DNA from: Atkinsonella hypoxylon
Lineage: Eukaryota; Ascomycota; Sordariomycetes; Hypocreales; Clavicipitaceae
Reading direction: 5' to 3'
Assembly: GCA_000729835.1 (NCBI GenBank)
Contig: JFHB01000071.1
Span: 1-64,000 of the forward strand
Length of the DNA: 64,000 nucleotides
Each line of letters begins with the position of its first letter. Position 1 is the stretch's first letter. Shown here piece after piece: positions 10,300 to 21,586 of the stretch. The notes below the pieces were generated by a model. That model did not search any database. It saw only the letters and a program-made list of their open reading frames with translations, and had not been told where the DNA came from. Made by a program: the position numbers and the translations under genes.

Positions 10300-13200
10300 A
10301 TGTTGGAAGTGGGTGTCGAAAGTGGAAGATGGACTATTGCATCAAGGCAATTGAAGGGTAGAGGTTGAAAGCAAGCTAATAAACCCATGTTGGGGAGTCT
10401 AAAATGAAGACAGATTTGGCGCTTTCTGTATAATAGGGTTGAGCAATAAGACAAGTGATTCAAAACACCGGGCACGTCATATCATTTTTGAGAAGTCGCA
10501 GCCTGCACTAAAACAAAAAGGAGGCAAAAACCAATCATTCACCTGAGCAAGGATCTGTTGACTTGGAGGATCGGGGCGGGCCGACGGTCGGAGGGACCAA
10601 GTCAGCTCAAAGAACCGAGTATTCAGCCCAAATAGGGTTGACAAAACCATCAAAGACGGTATTGCGAGTCTAGCCCGGGGGGGGGGGGGAGAGCCCAGAA
10701 GGATGCCTTGAGCCCATACAATTGAGCCTTTCGACCTTGAGGCTGCCGTAGTCCTCAACATCGGTCTGCTTTTTACACGAATCGCCCGTGACAACTGCAC
10801 GCGATGTTGTACATGTACAGGTCAGCACGATAAGTACCCGGGCGGTGCAACGACATCTCTTCCAGGTGCCGCAGCCGATTCAGGCACCGTGGGAGGGTTG
10901 CGACGCGGCCATTTGGGACATGACGCTCACGATCATTGTATATGGCGCAAAGGGAACTTCAGTCAGCATCGCTGGGCTGTGGATGCTCGGCTCCTCAAAG
11001 TCACTATACAGGTCTTGCCTTGCGAAAAAAAAAGAGAAAAAAAAAATAGGAGAGCTTTGGGAATTGTCCTTGTCCTTGTCCTTGTCCATGTCCATGTTCG
11101 TGCCCGTATGTGTGTGTCCACATCTCATCTCCCGCCATCCAGTCGTGACCCCCTTTCCCCCCCTTGCCCCCCGTTGCCCGACCCACGTGCCGCATGCCTT
11201 GGCCACGATTCTACTATCCACGTCCGTCCTGCTCCGGTATCAACAACCTGGCGGTCCTCCAATCCTTCCGGGTACTCCGTACGCCGTGCCACAATGATGC
11301 GCACTACCCTAATCCACGTTGTTAATATCGCTAGGAAATCCCCATCGTTTTCATTATGCTTGTTTAGCAAGCAAGAGCAACTTCATTCCGTTGCAGCTAG
11401 TGCAGCTAGTGCTCATTTGCGTTGCGGACATTCGATCGGCGGAGTAACTACTTCCAGTCTCAAAACATCCCGTTTCCGTCAGAGGCTTGTACCCCAGCAG
11501 CACCTGAGTCTAAAACCTTATCGCATACCGCACACTCTGTTCGTGTCCTGCCAGCCGGTTGTGCGCTGGCTTATCTGGCCCATTTTTTTTTTTTTTAACC
11601 ATCCGGTTCTTTCAATAAGTAGGTGTGGTAACTAAATACCATTTCTTCCCGTATTTTGTCAGACAGGACAGGAGACGTAAGCCCTACGTCTTCGAATAAC
11701 AAGAGCTGGGCAGCGTGACTAGTTTGGGCAGGACCACCGACCAAACGTCTACTCATTCCTTCCCTGGGGCAAACGGCAAACGTCAGACGTCAAATAAACC
11801 TGTAATCGCCACTCCTTTGCGTCATTCCACCGTTGATCGATACTTTCTCTTTGCAACTGCCACCAGACTCTACTCAGAATACCGTTGGGGAACGACCAAG
11901 CTTCATCGTATGTTAGACCTAACCTTGAATCCATTCTCACTGCGAATCAATTGCCTTACTCAACACCAGAGATCTGGACATTATCGACGTTGCCGCCCGT
12001 ATCTCTGCCGTCGACTCAGTTTTGCGGTTTTTTTTTTTTTTCTCTCATGAATTTCCCACGATTGACTTGACTGATCTGTCGTATTCGAAGCATTAGTCCT
12101 CTTACCCCTAGCAATTGCCAATTTATGACATCGTGTTTCATTTCCCGGATGTGCAGGTAAGCCAGGTTTTCGATATCGCACCCTCATATGTTGACCACCA
12201 TTTTTGTTTGTGCCAATGGCCCATTTGTGGCCATTTTTGAATGTTACCTTCTATCCTTGTCAAGTGACGATGCGGACATCGTGGCTTTGCCCTCGCACCA
12301 CTCAATCAAGTTTTCCTCACAGTTCGAGCCGACAAGGCAAGCCATCATCTTCTCGCGGCCACAGGGTGGCGTCGCTGGGCGATAATAAGGGGAACATCCG
12401 TCGAGCTACGTAACGGCGACAATTACATCATGACCTGCTGTCGCGGCTTTATACGTGGCCCGATGTCTCAAGCAATTGGATGCGGGTCGTAATTATATGA
12501 CCGTGAGCGACATACTGTTTCCATGGGCAACGTAAAGGTCTCATCATTGCAACGCTACATACGCGGCGCGCCTTTTCACCTGTTCGATAAATGCTTTCGG
12601 CAACGCCTTCGTCAAGGTTATGTTATGGTACTTGACTCAAAGTCACGAAACCCGTTCATCTGGTATCATGGCGCCGTGCCTTGCTCAGTGAATCTTGCAT
12701 CTCCATGCATCCAGAGACGGTCCACCTGGCCGGATGCTAAGTTAGACGCTCGCTATTTCCAGCGTATGTGTCGCCGCCAATACTCCGTACGCGCCGTTGG
12801 AACCCGCATCGCTTGTCACGTTGTCAGTGCCGCGGTGGCTGCGTGCGTGTCTGCGTAGACTACGTAGACTGCGTGGGCTGCTAGGAGCCAGGAGCTAAGA
12901 GCTAGCTAGGGGGGCATACATGGGCCGCCGTCGTGGGCCTGGGAACTCTCGCCTGCTCTTTGCCTGTTATCCGAATCGTCGTCTTGGCCCTTCCCCTCCC
13001 ATCAGCTCTCCGCCTTGAGCTCTTCGTTCTGGACCCTTTGTCACCTTCCTCTCAACTGGAAAGGCTGTCCAGACGTTGAATTGTTACCTGTTCACGATTT
13101 ACGCATTGGTCCTCTTCCCGAGCCTTCTCCACGTTGACTTTGATTTTCCATTATTTCTATATATACTCTGATGAAATATTCTGTTGAAGCTTTTTTGTGC

Positions 13201-13313
13201 GCTAATGCAATCATCCTCCTGCCAGCACATCTTGCCTGACTTCTCAATTGTAACACATTTTCTTCTCGCACACATCTGTCTGCCAGCTCTTTCTTGACTG
13301 CTGTAACGAGGCG
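10300..13313. other. 3-kb spacer upstream of the Preg-like cyclin
   Basis: No gene was recognised. It contains a homopurine/homopyrimidine stretch near 11030-11046, a TCCTTG/TCCATG hexanucleotide tract at about 11064-11098, poly-T at 11583-11596 and 12028-12040, and a CCCACGTGC site at 11182-11190. The last 250 bp before the cyclin start are pyrimidine-rich, as is common in fungal promoters and 5' UTRs. Open frames here show no family features. Confidence 0.55.
11182..11190 (-). promoter_or_regulatory. Candidate Pho4/NUC-1 type site GCACGTGGG
   Basis: The minus strand reads GCACGTGGG, identical to the high-affinity Pho4 consensus. It lies 2.1 kb upstream of a Pho80/Preg-like cyclin, the repressor of that transcription factor. 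The distance makes direct regulation uncertain. Confidence 0.25.
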
Positions 13314-14978
13314 ATGGCAGCTATAATCGGCGACTTCATGCCTGACTTTTCTCCATGTCATGATATCATTGTCAACCCCTCATCCCGCCAGAACCAGCGA
13401 CAGCAACAACACCAACGCAAGCCTTCTTCTCTGCGCCAACGATCGCATTCGCGGTCGCAACCGCCAGACTACCCGCCCCGCCGTTCGTCAAGCAGACCGC
13501 GTCTATCTGCGATCACAACACAAACACCTTTACGACGTGACGATTTTGAGAATTCAAGAGGCGACAGCCGACATTTTTCTGGCGTCACCGAGCCCTCGCC
13601 TTCTGGTGAAACGCGCAAGAGCGAAACCGACGCAAATCACATTGCAGCCGACGAGGCACCTTCAAGGTTTCCTTCTCCACCGCCGTCTTCCTCATCTCAA
13701 GTAGCTGGTAGTGCCTCGCCGGCTGACGATGCTAAAATTGCATCGATGGCATCACAGACCGGAGAAGTTGTATCTGCAACGCATCAGATTTTGCACAATG
13801 ACGTGTCGTCAATGAGTACCAAATCTTATCAACAACAGCCTTCGCCTCCGCCCAGTCAAGGTCAGACCTTTCATCTGCCCGATTCCTCCCTCGCATCATC
13901 GTCCTTCAGTTGTTGCCAATCTCCTTCAACACAACAGACGTCTCAAGAGTCCCAATTGACTGTCGTTCACGTTCGAGACTTGGCACACATGCAAACTTTG
14001 GCAGATGCCAAGATGCTTGGGGCGAGTAACACAACTTCTTTGGACTCTGGAAACCAGATCAAATATGAAATTAGTGGCATGCCCATTGCTGATATAATTG
14101 AAATGGTGGCTGCTTTGCTCACCAAGATTACGACTACTAACGACCGGCAACATGACGCTATGCAGCGGAATGTCGCCCATCAGCAGCAGGCGAACCAATC
14201 TAATGACTCTGGTTCTTACATGAGTCCTCTGAGCCACTCAGTACTAGCCTTTCATGGTAAAAATGTGCCAGCTATTACTATACACAGCTATCTGTCTCGC
14301 ATACACAAGTACTGTCCGACTACATACGAAGTATTTCTTAGTTTGTTGGTCTATTTCGACCGCATGACAGAACGAGTGAACGATATCGTTATGAGGAGCG
14401 AGCAATTCCGCAGCCGTCACGCTTCACAGGTTCAACCAGCGTCTTCCAGCGCGTCGCAGAGAGATACTGCAATGCACGACAACGCCTACGAGCCCGATGA
14501 GAGCGACTCTGACCTGGCAGACGATGACGACGATGACAACGTCATGGTTGAATCTCCAACAGCCGCAGCGGGGCGGGATGACAATGGTCGAGTGGTATCG
14601 GGTATAGAGGACCAAGCGCCCACTCCAAACCCAGCAACATATTTTGTCGTGGATAGTTTCAACATCCATAGATTAATCATTGCCGGTGTGACTTGTGCGA
14701 GCAAGTTTTTCTCTGATGTATTTTATACAAATTCCCGATACGCCAAGGTTTGTCAATGCTCTTATTGCATGGTAATTATGGCAGAAACAGTCGTACTGAC
14801 AGGGTCCTAGGTGGGAGGCCTTCCATTGGCCGAACTTAACCATTTGGAGATACAGTTTCTCGTTCTCAACGACTTCAGGCTGGCCATTCCAGTGGAAGAC
14901 CTGGAGGCCTATGCAACCATGCTGGTTGAATTCTACGCCCGTGAAGTCATGTCGCAGAAGCCAGGCTCCACAATGTAG
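13314..14978 (+). CDS. Pho80/Preg-like cyclin (phosphate-regulation CDK partner)
   Basis: Exons 13314-14747 and 14811-14978 encode 533 aa; the 63-bp intron has GTTTGT and CCTAG ends and the join reads Y-A-K-V-G-G-L-P. Residues 1-240 are disordered, rich in Ser, Gln, Pro and Arg. The cyclin-like domain follows: F-H-G-K-N-V-P-A-I-T-I then Y-L-S-R-I-H-K-Y, a helix with L-L-V-Y-F-D-R-M, an acidic insert at about 395-420, then F-N-I-H-R-L-I-I-A-G-V-T and the second half V-G-G-L-P-L-A-E-L-N-H-L-E. This arrangement, with an insertion between the halves, is typical of Neurospora PREG and related Pho80 cyclins, which bind a Pho85-type kinase and restrain the bHLH activator NUC-1/Pho4. Pcl6/7-type cyclins are close relatives, so the exact paralogue is not certain. 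Confidence 0.85.
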
Positions 14979-16180
14979 AACGAGTTGAAGCCAGATGTGA
15001 GGTTTCGCGCTGGCTATCCCTCGCCCAGGGAATTGGGACACTCGCTGTCTTGAGGGTGGTGTAGTAGCGAAGCAGTTGCTGCCAACCGCAGCACAGGCGA
15101 GCACAAGGCACATGGCATGATACTACGACTGAACAAAGAGAAGGGTATTTGTAATGGATGGCAGTTTGCAGAGCAAATTGCTGCATGTTATATTGATACA
15201 CCAGCCTTCGGTCTTTCTTGGTGGCCCACACGGGGTCAGGCCTCCCTCCTCCTCAAAACCGCCGGCGCTGGAAGTGAATGATGCGTTGAGGCTTATTGGG
15301 TATCGGGGAAGGCAGATGTCAACATGGTGATTGGTGGATGAGGTACGATGAAGAGGCAAAGAGGGCGGTGTCATTGAATGCAAGTAGAAATAGATAATTG
15401 GTTAGATAAAGGCGGCATAGCCCACAGCACTGTGGCAGGAAGCGGAACGGTGTTTTGGGATTTCATGGAAGGGCGCATTTACATAGTACAGGCGTTGGAA
15501 GGAGTTTTCATTGCTGCGGGAAGGGTGTGATGGCTATCATGGTTATGGTGTCAGTGTCAAGAGTCAGAGTCAGTCTTTTTTGGTGAGCTCTGATACACGA
15601 GATGCAGTGTGCAGTGTGCAGTGTGCAGTGTAGGCAGAGTATCCTTTTCCTGACTGATGTTTCCTGTGCATGGTATGACGATGAGCAGCGGGACTGGCTG
15701 ACACATGGCAATACTAGGTAATTCGAGAAGAACAGAATAGATTCGAACTACCATCTGCTGAAGGAAAAAGGCTCAATCGCGGTCGTTACTAGAGAGAAGA
15801 GCGATCTTGTCACTCAATCCGGTTGACTCGATCCAAATGGATGGGTGTTGCAGTCGATGTTGCGTTCTCGTCAGCACGAGAGACGCCAGCACTAGAGGGG
15901 ATTTCGCACTCGGGAAGAATATTGAATCAAACACCGACCGATTGTCTACCAACAGCGGTGTAACATGGCGTCCAGCCCTGGTCTGGAACATTTCAGCTCA
16001 TGCAAGCCCACTTCACTTTCAGCTCTGGCACCTCCACGCACTCACCAAAGCTTCGTCGCTCTATTCCGACGACCCCCAATTCCGATCCTAAGGCATATAT
16101 ACATATCTCTATATATCTATATATATTATGCTCCTGAAACCCCAGTCTCGCTCCTCGCACTATCGAAAGATACCCGCACT
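14979..16180. other. Spacer between the cyclin and HET genes
   Basis: The 1.2 kb hold no recognisable gene. A TGCAGTG tandem tract lies at about 15604-15632. Alternating A/T sequence at 16097-16130 (ATATATC-like) lies 50-80 bp before the HET start and could act as a core promoter. Confidence 0.5.
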
Positions 16181-18473
16181 ATGCCCCTCTGCGAGTACTG
16201 CGCCGCCCTCCCGGACAAGCTCTTCTCCTCCAGGAGACAAGACCAGTCCGACTACGAGCACCAGACGGACTGGCCTTCGCTGCAGCGCTCGGTAGGGACG
16301 TGCGCTGGCTGCCGCCTATTCGTGTATGCCGTCGAGGCGAATGCCTCTGAGCACGCGGGAGAGTATGTTCTGAAGAGGACGTGGAAAGACGACGAGAGGA
16401 TCCGTCTGAGCAGCACTAAGTTTGGGTGGCAGGTCGTGAGGGTGGGTTGGGTTGAGGCAGGGCATTTCCGGGGCCGTGCTGTTCCCGACGAGTGGTGTAA
16501 GTAGTTTTCGTTTCTCTTCTATTTCTTGATTGCTTTGCTCTTTTCCCTATTTAGCTATGTTTTTTTTGTTGTTCTATAGGAGTTAGTCGTGAGGAATCAA
16601 TGCCATCTATTCTTATACCAAAGAAGAGTCTCGCTCGCTCATGACACAACAAAACACACCATTTTTTTTAAAAAAAACCGACAGGATACTAACTTCCCCA
16701 GCCAACGAACAACCCCCCGGCCCAGACGCAGATCGAGAAGCCCATCTTGCCCACCAAGCGAGCCTCATCATGCACTGGTCGCAAACCTGCCTCTCGCAGC
16801 ACACCTGCGCCAGGCAAGAATCCTTCCTGCCCACCCGCCTCATCGACCTAGGCGGCACGCCGTCGGCCTCGACGCGCCTGGTCCTCAGCGCGGATGTCAC
16901 GGATGTCACGGACGCAACATACATTGCCCTCTCCCACTGCTGGGGCACCAGCATGCCCGAGGCGGGCAAGACGACGACGTCTTCTCTGCCCGACCGCCTC
17001 GCGGGCATCCCCACAGCCTCCCTCCCGCTCACGTTCCGGGATTTCATCGACATGGCGCGCCGGCTGCGAACACGCTACGTCTGGATCGACTCCCTGTGTA
17101 TAATCCAAGATTCCCGCCCGGACTGGGAGAAGGAAGCCTCGCAGATGGCGTCCGTGTACTCGAATGCGCTGTTCACCATGGCCGCATCTGGGTCGCCGGA
17201 CGGACAGTCAGGATGCAGGGTGAGGGAAAGCATGCGGTCCCACGGGCCCGTAGACCTAGATTGCAGAGTCACGACGGAGACGCAGGCGGCGACAGCAACG
17301 GACACGGACACGGACACAGACACAGACACGGACGCGGACAAGGGGCCGAGACGCAGATTCCGCCTCTGGAGCAGGGACCCCTATCCGCCGGGCCAAGTCC
17401 TCCAGCACGATCCCCTCGCGCACCGCGGATGGACGCTCCAGGAGCGCGAGCTCTCCCCGCGCATCGTCCACTTCTCGCGCGACTCCCTCCGCTGGGAATG
17501 CAGCGCGCAAAGGGCTTCGCTCGAGTTCCCCTGGGGCGACCCCTTAGCCTTCGACGCAGGCCGCCTCTTCGACGGCGGATCCTCCGACCGCCCCGCGCTC
17601 ATCGCGATCCCGCGGCTGTCGTCCCAGCCCATGAACGCCCTCACCAAGCAGCGCATATGCTGGTTCGAGCTCGTCGACAGGTACACCAGCCGCAAGCTCA
17701 CCCGCCAAGCCGACATCCTCCCCGCCATATCCGGCATCGCGCGATCCATCGCCGCAGCCACGGCAGACGCCTACCACGCCGGCCTGTGGCAGTCCTACTT
17801 CGCGCACTGCCTTCTCTGGGCCAGCAACTGGCATGTAAGCAGGGGCTTCAAGCAGCACAGCCGTCCGCAGAACACGTACCTCGCCCCCAGCTGGTCATGG
17901 GCCTCGGTCAAAGGGCCAATCCACTACCTCTCCTGGATAAACGGCTACTGGCACAGCTTCAACGACCATCCCGACCCGGCCTATGCGCCGTCCGTCATCC
18001 ACGTCTCCCTCACGGCATCCTCCGACCCCTACGGCATCCTCACAGCAGGCGCACTGACCATCGAGGGCAAACTAGCCGTCGCCTTCACAAGGCAGGAGGT
18101 CTACGCGCAGCCCAAGGACCATCTAGCCGTGACATTCACGCCCGGCCCGCAGGACAGCCTCACACTGCACGGCTTGTCGGCAGGCAGAGTCAGCAAGATA
18201 GGCGGCATCCGGTACGACGTCCCGCTCTGCTCGCGCTGCAGTCCGCTCGGAACAGTGAACCCCGTCTGGCTCCTGTGCTGCATGAACGGCGAGACTTCTG
18301 CCGAGGGGACGATGCAGACCAGCGCTCTTGCTCTCCAGCACGTTGCGAGCGATGATGTGCCGAGCGGTGCTCCTGCGGCGTCGTTGGGCCACTTCCGCAG
18401 AGTGGGCGTCGCGTGGGGGATCGATTCTTCTTTTTGGGACAGGTCCGCACGGGCGCGCATTGTTATCCTCTGA
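16181..18473 (+). CDS. HET-domain (heterokaryon incompatibility) protein
   Basis: Exons 16181-16496 and 16702-18473 encode 695 aa. The 205-bp intron has GTAAGT, a TACTAAC branch site at 16686-16692 and CCCCAG. The N-terminus starts with C-x-x-C (CEYC) and has a second pair, CAGC, around residue 45, as in many HET proteins. The HET block is complete: Y-I-A-L-S-H-C-W-G at about 179-187, R-Y-V-W-I-D-S-L-C-I-I-Q-D, and H-R-G-W-T-L-Q-E-R-E-L-S-P-R further on. A Thr-Asp dipeptide repeat from ACGGAC units at about 17299-17337 sits inside the domain. HET proteins trigger cell death on fusion of incompatible strains, or act in other allorecognition; the trigger for this one is unknown. The gene is GC-rich, which creates a long spurious ORF in another frame. 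Confidence 0.9.
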
Positions 18474-18961
18474 TGTCATGTTGGTCGGGACAAAAAGTGT
18501 AGAGTACGTGGGATGGGTATACAGGTGACATGACTTGACGGATGGACTGCATATGGTACATTGATGAGATACTGCCAATGAGATTGATGACTTGACGAAC
18601 ATTTACGAGAGGTACTGCTAATGAGATCAATCAGTTTACGAATATGAACGAGAGGTAGTGTCAATAAATCGATGGCTGTACAAAACATCAATGAGAGGTG
18701 CTGCCGATCAGATTGATCACTGCACAACCATCTTGTACCATTTGCACATACAAGTTCGATTCTGCTCTCGAGTAACAGGACGCGTAAACACACCACATCA
18801 TATGCGCAAGATTGCTGAAAGTGTTGCGACCAAACGTTGAATCTATCTAACAGTGAAATAGCAGTGCATGTTACTATGTATGCCCTCGGTTTCCCCCTTG
18901 TATAGCGCAGTATCAATGACAATGCCTTTGATGATAGTGTCTTTACTAAAAATGTCCAGAA
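18474..18961. other. Convergent spacer between HET gene and tyrosinase
   Basis: The 488 bp separate two genes that end toward each other, so the spacer should hold both 3' ends. It carries a diverged 43-bp minisatellite, annotated separately. Confidence 0.6.
18566..18735. repeat. Diverged 43-bp minisatellite, four units
   Basis: Units start at about 18566, 18607, 18650 and 18693, each beginning GAGAGGTxxTG or a close variant and continuing with CAATxAGATxGAT-like sequence. The spacing is 41, 43 and 43 bp. The copies are clearly related but individually mutated. Confidence 0.7.
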
Positions 18962-21020
18962 TCAAGGCCACAGCTCCAGCCTAGTCACATGAGGCCCCCA
19001 AACAGGCAGCTCTGATGAATCCTTTGGTATTTGCACATCTGAGCTGACCACTGATATACACAGGCCATCTACCTTCTGCGGCTCGACGCTCGAGTCGTCA
19101 CTAGACTGAACAGTGAAATGCAATTCCTGGGCCAAGAAGGGCTGGACAGCGGCCGGCGACAAATCACGCACTTTCTGCGCGACCACCAATTTCATGATGG
19201 CCAGTGTTAGCGGCACTGTGCCAGATATCTTTGATTGAGACCCGGTCGTTTTGTTCATTGCAAAAATGGCGACAGATCCCGCTAAATTCGATGCCGAATG
19301 CCACTGTGCTTCTGATATCGGAGCATCGCCCAGGAAGAAATGAACCTCAAAAGACCCATCGAGAGCCTCGGCATTCAGACGCACATTTGCTACCCACTCA
19401 GTGCAAGGGCCTCGTTGAGCTACGAGTGATGCTTCAGGAACGCCAACATCATGCCAGACGTCTGGCCTTGAGTTATTTTCCCAATTATCCGGGGAATGCT
19501 GCTGACCAGGTATAGAAGCTGCTGGCTTCGCCAATAATCCAAATAGACTTGACGAGCCATACCACACGTTGATCTTGCGCCTCAACTCCTTGCGAAGCTC
19601 CTGCGCAGATATTGCTGGCGCAAAAGTGTCAGCATAGGCGTATCCAAAAGTGTCAGTGCTCCTGACCATGTCTGAAGTCCAAAAAGTTCCGTTTTCAGAA
19701 GCAAAGAATGGCGTTAAAGGCGAGTTGGATGATTGCATTGTGCCCTTCAAGAAGGTAAAGCCATCCTCCCCAGCTGCCATTGGAGTAATCCATGAGTCTG
19801 GATTGAGTATTTGCCAAATGGCCACGAGCCTATCAGTCATAGTATGGTGAAGGAGAAACAACGGATCAAAGGAGGAAAGTGGTACGTAGGTCAGATGTCC
19901 CTTTGAGCCCCCGTAGATGTGGATGATGTCGTGTATTGACTCAATCGAGTCGAGCTGTGATAAACCTTGTGACGCAGCCCAAGCTTTGTTGCTAAAGCCG
20001 TTGAAATCATGATAATCGGAAAACAATATATAAAGTCGTTGTTGAATCTCTGGTAATTTCGACAATAGTGCCGCGTTCGACTCTTCGTTGTGTGACGGAG
20101 GATTGTCGATGCTTAGTGTTGTGTTTGGCGCTCTTTTTGTTTCGTTCCATTGCTTCAACTGTTTTGCTATTTAGTCAAGACTCTGTATTTTTAGATAGAG
20201 CCGACTCACTGGGTTCCATATCAATGCCTCCTTATCAAGAGGATGAAACTGATACGAGTACAGAGGATTCTTTATATTTTGAACACCGTTGGGTCCAAAC
20301 TGCATAATGAGAGGACTCCAAAAAACATCCGGCAGATGCGTCTCGCCTTTGGGAGCAACCAGGGACCAGTCCCAATATGGAAGCCTGAAATCAGCCGCCG
20401 CTTGTTGGTAAAGCTGACGCTGGGTGGCGTTGGTGAACATGGAAGCAATTAAATTGGCCTGCTTGAACATTTGTTGCTGTTTGATTGTTAGACCTCGTCA
20501 CATGGATATTGCACCAAGTGGATATATCTACCTCGAATAAAGCTATATATGGTCGATGCCACATTGGAAACAGCACAGAGCTGTGAGTGCAATACCCAGA
20601 CTGATTCGCACCGGGGACAGGTTCTACACCGTTCCATGTCGTAAAAGGAACGCCGTGTATACCTCGAGTTTACTCAGCAGAGATCAGGTAAAAGACGGCT
20701 CCAAAAGCTCACTTACCAGCAATCTGGTACCAAGAGAGAGGGTCACCTTGATCAGCATACTGAAGCATGCTTAGCGCTAGGATGAAGAGATCCCATTTAT
20801 ATTTGTCACCTCTCATCAACCGCACTTCCGTTCGTATGGGCAACGTGCCATTAGGCGGAGTGGGAAGTCGACGAACGACAATGCGGGAAGTTGGGTCATC
20901 TCGACGAGTGAGGTTCTTCATGTTGACACCGAAATCGTACGGACCAGGATCTGCGCAAGACTGCAGAGCCATCAACGAAAAACACCACCAGAATATCGGT
21001 TTATAACTTTGGGGCAACAT
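18962..21020 (-). CDS. Tyrosinase (type 3 copper polyphenol oxidase), probably secreted
   Basis: Four exons on the minus strand, 21020-20717, 20662-20532, 20476-20210 and 20158-18962, encode 632 aa; introns are 54, 55 and 51 bp. Residues 5-22 are hydrophobic and look like a signal peptide. The CuA site has H104 (G-I-H-G-V-P), H128 in C126-T-H128, and H137 in P-M-W-H-R-P-Y; the Cys-x-His pair is the thioether bridge known in fungal tyrosinases. CuB has I-H310-D-I-I-H314 and F-L-L-H-H (338-339) followed by D-R. The remaining ~230 residues form the C-terminal domain usually cleaved on activation. It oxidises monophenols and diphenols to quinones, feeding melanin formation. Not all fungal tyrosinases are secreted, so the leader is notable. 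The gene sits downstream of the threonine aldolase on the same strand. Confidence 0.92.
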
Positions 21021-21586
21021 GGCGGCGAATCACGAAGCTTGCAAGAAGAGGAATCAGGTCAAAGACGAAGGAAATATGCATCAAAAGTGAGGTGGTTGCT
21101 CGAATCTTGTGGGAGAGAAGATTGGTGATTTACGTACGATATGAGGTTTCCAGTGCGTCTTGTCTGGTGCGATGACCATAGATGCAGCGTGTGAGCTTCC
21201 AGGCCATAAAACGAGATAGGAACTTGCCAATAGGGGTATGCAGCTTCTACGCGAATGAGAGACTGACAGTCAACCAGAAACAGGAAGAAGCGACCCAGGT
21301 CGCACAGGTTGCAGTCGCAGCTGCGCCATCCATCACTCCAACGACTCAAATACCCGAGTTCAGTGCGACGGAAAGACAAGGACGAATAAAAAATAAAAAC
21401 CCCCCCGGGAAGCTCAACGTCGCCGACATATTCGTTGCCAATATATATTGCGACTATCGTGCCGTCGAGCAAGCCACTAGACTTGACCACGTGTGCGTGC
21501 TTGCGTTTCTAGTAGCGATATTGCCTCACAACATAGTCACTGCTCCCAATAAATCGCGGGATATGTACGCATACAACTCTTCTCCA
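21021..21586. other. Tyrosinase promoter / aldolase 3' region
   Basis: The 566 bp between the two minus-strand genes hold no gene. ORFs of 143 and 184 codons exist on the two strands but show no family features. Confidence 0.5.

Noticed and set aside
16589..18355. 588-codon ORF on the plus strand in another frame of the HET gene
   Set aside because: It is Arg/Pro/His-rich with no domain signs and arises from the strong G/C third-position bias of the HET reading frame.
18745..18760. GTTCGATTC resembling a tRNA B box
   Set aside because: No A box or foldable arms lie at the proper distance.
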